Assembly (NCBI RefSeq): GCF_011074955.1
Contig: NZ_WUQJ01000004.1
Span: 62,001-126,000, forward strand
Reading direction: 5' to 3'
Source: Marinobacter caseinilyticus
GTDB taxonomy: Bacteria; Pseudomonadota; Gammaproteobacteria; Pseudomonadales; Oleiphilaceae
DNA length: 64,000 nt
In this document: positions 59,805 through 64,000 of the stretch, piece after piece
Numbering within the stretch: position 1 is the first letter of the stretch
Layout: each line of letters begins with the position of its first letter
Translations under genes and position numbers: made by a program
Notes under the pieces: generated by a model
Seen by the model: only the letters and a program-made list of their open reading frames with translations
What the model was told of the DNA's origin: nothing
Databases searched by the model: none

Positions 59805-61545
59805 GATCATCCCCTTCTTCACCGGCAGAGGCTGCCTCTGCCTCCACTTCAGCCCCGTCCAGGGTCTGCAGGGATCGATCAAGAATCCGAACTTTGGCCA
59901 ACTGGGCTTCAACCTGATATTGCTTCAGCCGCTGCTCGTGGATATCCAGCTCGGTAGACACGAGCGTGCGCATGACGTCTTCAAGCCTGACGACCAGGCT
60001 TTCCGTATGCACCATCTCCGCGTCTACCTGAGCCATCATGCGAACCACGCCCTGCTCAAAATCAGCCCCGTCAGACAGCTCGCCGGCGCCATTCACCGCC
60101 TGCAACATCTGCTCGCCGCGGGTAATATCGAACGCCAGCTCGTCCAGCTGCCACTGAAGCTTTTCCCGATCTTCCGGTGCAAGCGCCAACATGCGCGTCG
60201 ACAACCTCTGTTTCTGTTCGCGGCTCTGTGACAACTGACGACCGAGCCCCGCCAGTGCCATACCGTGGCTTTCGCCGTCCAGGCTGCCGGCTCTTGCGGC
60301 CAGAATCACATCAAAGTCGTTCCGGCGGGCTTGCCAGCGCTCAAGGTTGTTGCGAATGGCGTAAAGGTCCCGCAGATCCTTGAGCAGGGATTGGAAACTG
60401 TGGTCCGACATCAACTCCACCAAAAATGGCGACAGGTGATTCACTGACACTGACGGTGCCTGACCGAACCAGTCGCTCTCGCCAAGGACCTCGTCAAGAT
60501 TTTGGACGAACAACTCCATGACATCGGCATGACCAAGGGACTGCCGGGCTTTGTCCAGCCAGTCCAGAGCATCACGAAATTTGCTGTCGGCCTCGATAAA
60601 CCCCTGCGCAGCACGGCCGTTTAACCCCAGTTGTTCGTATACATGGGGCTGCAAAAGAGTGGCTTCCTGAACTTCCGGCAACGCAATAGAACGTTTCGCC
60701 AGCTCATTCAACGGACCCAGGGCATCCCGGAACGCCCCGTCGTTAATCGCCATCCAGCTCGCACCGAGCAGGCCTCGGTTGGAATAGGCGCCGGTACTGC
60801 TGATACGGGACAACTGCAGGCCGGCGTTGACCTGGTCTTCCCGACGAGAGTAGAGGAAAGACAGCGCCATTCGCGCCCGGTCCGCCAGACGCCGGAGCTC
60901 CTCACTGCCATCATTGAGGGCAATGACTTTTTCCAGGGCAGCAATGGCGCGGTCTGATTCTTCCTGAGCACCAAAGGCAATGGCCAGGTTGAAATAAAAG
61001 TAAGGTGCGAACGGGCTGTCTATGTCGATGGTGTCGGCGACGGATTCACCCGCAGAAAAGTAGCCGAGCTTCACATTGACCAGCGCAGCGAGGTAACGGT
61101 ATTCGGCGTCAACCGCCTCTGGAAGGCCGCCCTGAACGTTCCCAAGGTTGGTGGCAGCGGCGTTGGTATCGCCCCGCAGGTATTGCATTTTCCCGAGGTA
61201 AAACCAGGCCCGGTTGCGAACCTCCTCCGTCAGGTTGCCACGGGCAACGCGGCTGAAGATTTCTTCAGCTTGCGTATCGAGACCATAGGACAGACTGACC
61301 CCCCCTTTGAGCAGCTCAGGATAAGTGCCGTGATTCTGGACACCGCCCTTTTCTTCCGCCCACGCATACTCGACCAACGCTTCGAAGTAGTGCTGTTGGT
61401 AGAACTCGAACAGAATGGCGCCGTACTTAAGGTCATGTACTTCCGTGACGGCCGATGCGGTGCCACTGTGGCTGGCCAGCACGCCAGTGGTCAGGCACAG
61501 GATGACTTGCCGGAACATCCGGCTGGCGGAGTGACGACGCGACAT
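59794..61545 (-). CDS. exported TPR protein
   Basis: The 583-aa protein has a signal peptide (about 1–32, FRQVILCLTTGVLASHSGTA), TPR-like repeats (about 40–330) and a long C-terminal coiled coil (about 400–565). The last residues are acidic (AEAASAGEEGDDHAI). The family is not recognised beyond its repeats. It is the second gene of the minus-strand operon, 3 bases after the coiled-coil protein gene and overlapping the next gene, so its product probably assembles with the other TPR proteins. Confidence 0.8.
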   Translation of the reverse strand: MSRRHSASRMFRQVILCLTTGVLASHSGTASAVTEVHDLKYGAILFEFYQQHYFEALVEYAWAEEKGGVQNHGTYPELLKGGVSLSYGLDTQAEEIFSRVARGNLTEEVRNRAWFYLGKMQYLRGDTNAAATNLGNVQGGLPEAVDAEYRYLAALVNVKLGYFSAGESVADTIDIDSPFAPYFYFNLAIAFGAQEESDRAIAALEKVIALNDGSEELRRLADRARMALSFLYSRREDQVNAGLQLSRISSTGAYSNRGLLGASWMAINDGAFRDALGPLNELAKRSIALPEVQEATLLQPHVYEQLGLNGRAAQGFIEADSKFRDALDWLDKARQSLGHADVMELFVQNLDEVLGESDWFGQAPSVSVNHLSPFLVELMSDHSFQSLLKDLRDLYAIRNNLERWQARRNDFDVILAARAGSLDGESHGMALAGLGRQLSQSREQKQRLSTRMLALAPEDREKLQWQLDELAFDITRGEQMLQAVNGAGELSDGADFEQGVVRMMAQVDAEMVHTESLVVRLEDVMRTLVSTELDIHEQRLKQYQVEAQLAKVRILDRSLQTLDGAEVEAEAASAGEEGDDHAI

Positions 61546-61548
61546 GGC

Positions 61549-62232
61549 TTACCACTCCCGAACGGAGAATTCCGCCTGCTGCCGTGCTTCGGAATCGGCA
61601 ATACTCAGCTCGACATACTTCGGACCTTGCCCTTTGGTGAAACGGAGACTGCTGCCCTGCTTATATTCACGGCCGTTGGGCCCCTGTCCGATAAAGAACG
61701 CGGACAACGTGTGCTCGCCGGCACTGACGTTGCCCATGTGCAGGCGATGCATACCGCCTTTAGCCAGGGCCTGGCGCTCGTCTTCGCTGTACAGATACGA
61801 GGTGACGGTTTCATTGTCCAGCCGCAGCTCAACGCCTTCCAGGCGGAAAAACTCACCGACGTTCAGGGACAGGAACACGTGAAACCGGGTATTCGCCGGA
61901 AACAGCAGGTCTTCTTCCAGAACCCTCAGATTCTTATTAAGCACCACGACGGACTGCTTCAGGCCTTGAATATCCCGGGACAGTTCGTTCACGGCACGCT
62001 GAGCCCGTTCCCGGCTCTTGCGAACCGACAATGGCGTTTCGATGATCTGGTCGAGCGCTGCCGCAGGGGCACCTGCCGCTGCCCTGTCGCGGTTTTCGGC
62101 CGTGTCTTCGCTGGCCACTGCGTGGCTGCCACAGACCGCCCATAGAACCACGGCCAGAAAAACGGACAGCGTTCTGCGCGATTGGATGTTTGCTGACCTG
62201 CGACCAGATCCCTGCTTTTGAAAAGTCACCAT
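61549..62232 (-). CDS. exported protein with coiled coil and beta-rich domain
   Basis: The 227-aa protein has an N-terminal hydrophobic segment (about 22–40, LSVFLAVVLWAVCGSHAVA) as signal or anchor, a coiled coil (about 70–105, RERAQRAVNELSRDIQGLK) and a beta-rich C-terminal domain (about 115–225). No family is recognised. GGAGC lies 4 bases before the ATG at 62232. The frame is open 13 codons upstream. It is the first gene of the long minus-strand envelope operon, divergent from the outer-membrane barrel genes. Confidence 0.72.
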   Translation of the reverse strand: MVTFQKQGSGRRSANIQSRRTLSVFLAVVLWAVCGSHAVASEDTAENRDRAAAGAPAAALDQIIETPLSVRKSRERAQRAVNELSRDIQGLKQSVVVLNKNLRVLEEDLLFPANTRFHVFLSLNVGEFFRLEGVELRLDNETVTSYLYSEDERQALAKGGMHRLHMGNVSAGEHTLSAFFIGQGPNGREYKQGSSLRFTKGQGPKYVELSIADSEARQQAEFSVREW

Positions 62233-62613
62233 CTTGCTCCTGGGCCAGGACGCCGGTGTGGCGCTGACCAATAACCGTGAACAATCAGGGGACGGACTTT
62301 TGAGTTGTCTGATTTTGTCCGGAGAGCTCTTTTGTTTGCGGCTCGGTTTTTAGCGGACGATCAGTTTTCTAGGGAATTGTTTCATTCGTTAAATACTGTC
62401 AAATAAGCTAGCACAAGAATTCATTAATGGAACGGCTAATTTTTTATTGAATTGGATTCTGTGATCCACTGCTCGAAATTGAATGCGGGCTATTGCCCAA
62501 TGGCAAAGCGGTCGTCAGAGTCGCTCTTGCGAACCCATTTTTTTTCAATAAAAACATATATTTACAATATTTTACACAATTTTACACAAGCAAAAAGCAT
62601 CGGTTCCATAGTT
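62233..62613. promoter_or_regulatory. AT-rich divergent control region of the envelope cluster
   Basis: About 380 bases with unusually high AT content separate the two divergent transcription units and must hold both promoters. Three direct repeats at 62561–62590 lie close to the plus-strand start. The plus frame is open through this region, but the signal peptide sets the start at 62614. Confidence 0.55.
62561..62590 (+). repeat. three 10-bp direct repeats upstream of the barrel gene
   Basis: TTTACAATAT, TTTACACAAT and TTTACACAAG follow one another with a period of exactly 10 bp, close to one helical turn, ending 24 bases before the start codon. They could be an activator or repressor array. 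Confidence 0.6.
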
Positions 62614-63417
62614 ATGACCGCGATCACAAATACGAACATCAGGGGTCCGTCCCTGTTTTCAGGAAGCCTCAGCCGGGACATCGTGTTCTCAATGGTATTG
62701 CTGACGCTTCCGCTGTCCCACGTCGGCGCTCAGACCGCCTTCGACGATGACAGTGCGGTACTTGAAGTAGTCGATCCGTTCATCGAGCTTCATACCGCGC
62801 CGGGCCGTGGTTATCCCGTGTTTCATGTCATCGAAAAGGGCGAACAGGTCGAACTCCTCAAACGCAAAACGAACTGGTACAAAGTGCGCTCCACAACGGG
62901 CGAGGAAGGCTGGACAAAAGCGGCCCAACTGGGCCACACGCTACAGCCCACCGGGCTGCCAGCGGATCTTCCGGAGGTCGGGCATGGGGAGTACCTGGCC
63001 TCAAACTGGCGGGTTGGCTTCACCACCGGTGTGTTTGAAAAATCCGCAAGCTTCAGTCTGACCCTTGGTTACCGCCCTCTCACCTGGATGGGCGCAGAGC
63101 TCGAAGCTGGCAAGATATACAACCAGTCCGTTACCAGTGACTACTACAGCGCCAACCTGATCTTCGAGCCGTTTCATCGCTGGAAGCTGACGCCTTACGC
63201 GCTGGTGGGGGTGTCACGATTTTCCTTCGACGCCCGTCAGAAAGTCTTGCTGGGCGATCTCGGCGACGCCGATGCCCTGGCCTTCGGCGGCGGCCTTAGT
63301 TACTACATCGGACGAAACTTCCTGGTTCGGGCCGAGTACCGGCTGTACTCGGTATCTTCCAATTCAGACAGCACAGGCTTAAGCGAATGGAAAATCGGAT
63401 TGAACACCTTCTTCTAA
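62614..63417 (+). CDS. SH3-domain outer-membrane beta-barrel protein
   Basis: The 267-aa protein has a signal peptide (about 1–40, ending LPLSHVGA-Q), a bacterial SH3 domain (about 45–105: VVDPFIELHTAPGRGYPVFHVI, with EQVELLKRK and WYKVRSTTGEEGW) and a C-terminal eight-stranded-type barrel of alternating aromatic strands ending in LNTFF, typical of outer-membrane proteins. The SH3 domain may bind peptidoglycan. Its stop overlaps the start of the next barrel gene (TAATG). The ribosome site is weak. Confidence 0.8.
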   Translation: MTAITNTNIRGPSLFSGSLSRDIVFSMVLLTLPLSHVGAQTAFDDDSAVLEVVDPFIELHTAPGRGYPVFHVIEKGEQVELLKRKTNWYKVRSTTGEEGWTKAAQLGHTLQPTGLPADLPEVGHGEYLASNWRVGFTTGVFEKSASFSLTLGYRPLTWMGAELEAGKIYNQSVTSDYYSANLIFEPFHRWKLTPYALVGVSRFSFDARQKVLLGDLGDADALAFGGGLSYYIGRNFLVRAEYRLYSVSSNSDSTGLSEWKIGLNTFF

Positions 63418-64000
63418 TGCCAGCACTGACTGGTATACGGTCTGGAAAAGCGCTGTTACTGGCGTGTTTGTTGATGCTGCCACAACTGTCGGCGGCCCAG
63501 GCATCCGGCGATACGACAAAACCGGCTCCGATTCAGGTTATTACGCCAGAAGTAGAGCCCCGCACTATCCGCGAAGCGGATATTGACGCGGAGTTCTTCG
63601 AAATCGGTGTTTTTGGTGGACTGATGAGCATTGACAACTTCAGCAGCGAGCCGTTGCTGGGTGTCAGTGCCGCGTTCCACGCCACCGAGGACTTTTTCCT
63701 GCAGTTCAACTATGGTTTCACCGAGGCTGGCCTGACCTCCTTCGAGGAACTCAGCGGCAGCAATGTACGCCTGCTAACGGACTCGGATCGAGAATACAGC
63801 TACTACGATTTCCTGGTGGGCTATAACATCTTTCCGGGCGAGATCTTCTTCAGCGACTCGCTGACGTTCAACTCGGCCTTTTATCTGGTCGGGGGTGTTG
63901 GAAACACCGAGTTCGGGGGAGAAAACAATTTCACCACCACCCTGGGCACAGGCTTCAGAATCGTGTTGCTGGACTGGCTGACCGTACACGTTGATTTTCG
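63417..64000 (+). CDS. outer-membrane beta-barrel protein, partial (OMP_myx_plus-like)
   Basis: The frame opens at the ATG at 63417 and runs off the right edge after 194 codons. A signal peptide (MPALTGIRSGKALLLACLLM, cut near LSAAQA) is followed by a linker and aromatic-rich amphipathic strands (FFEIGVFGGLMSIDNF, FFLQFNYGFTEAGL, YYDFLVGYNIFPGEIFF). This fits the outer-membrane barrel domain family found in Myxococcales and some other Proteobacteria. It overlaps the SH3-barrel gene by one base and belongs to the same transcript. Confidence 0.8.
   Translation, partial: MPALTGIRSGKALLLACLLMLPQLSAAQASGDTTKPAPIQVITPEVEPRTIREADIDAEFFEIGVFGGLMSIDNFSSEPLLGVSAAFHATEDFFLQFNYGFTEAGLTSFEELSGSNVRLLTDSDREYSYYDFLVGYNIFPGEIFFSDSLTFNSAFYLVGGVGNTEFGGENNFTTTLGTGFRIVLLDWLTVHVDF

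Overview
The window is chromosomal DNA from a gammaproteobacterium, most likely Marinobacter or a close relative. The gene order secG–tRNA-Leu(GAG)–rimP–nusA–infB is the gammaproteobacterial one, protein features such as the NusA C-terminal repeats, RnfH, RatA and BamE fit that class, and a wax ester synthase/diacylglycerol acyltransferase lies beside smpB–ssrA, a trait typical of marine oil-degrading bacteria. The genus is inferred from recalled protein similarity, not from a search.

Bases 1–28.3 kb are conserved core genome. On the minus strand lie infB (cut by the window edge), nusA, rimP, tRNA-Leu, secG, tpiA, glmM, folP, ftsH and rlmE. yhbY is divergent. Then come greA, carB, carA, dapB, dnaJ, dnaK and grpE with two heat-shock (sigma-32) promoters, recN with two LexA boxes, fur, bamE, rnfH, ratA, a sodium-coupled symporter, smpB, the acyltransferase and tmRNA (ssrA).

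Bases 28,314–45,723 are a 17.4 kb integrative element inserted in the 3' end of ssrA. It is bounded by a 15-bp direct repeat, carries paired 12-bp tandem repeats (probable integrase arm sites) near both ends, and has pushed a strong terminator, probably the original ssrA one, to its far side. Its cargo is a five-gene plus-strand locus: helicase with a PLD-like N-terminus, DUF4391 protein, type III-like DNA methyltransferase, AlbA/HATPase protein and type III-like restriction subunit. A small ribbon-helix-helix protein with an 18-bp palindromic operator precedes it. A minus-strand satellite-like module (integrase, unknown protein, AlpA, Toprim primase, DUF3987 protein, 59-aa ribbon-helix-helix protein) fills the other half.

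Bases 45.8–50.1 kb hold single genes: a periplasmic solute-binding-like protein, a secreted lectin-like protein, an exported metallo-beta-lactamase-fold hydrolase and a small membrane protein.

Bases 50.1–64 kb carry a large envelope gene cluster: a di-heme beta-propeller lipoprotein, an AgmX/TonB-like protein, two ExbD-like proteins, an ExbB/TolQ-like channel, a small exported protein, three TPR proteins or lipoproteins, an exported coiled-coil protein and, divergently, two outer-membrane beta-barrel proteins. The set resembles the core of the Myxococcus Agl/Glt-Nfs proton-driven machinery. Its function here is unknown, and it is, with the island defence locus, the most interesting content of the window.
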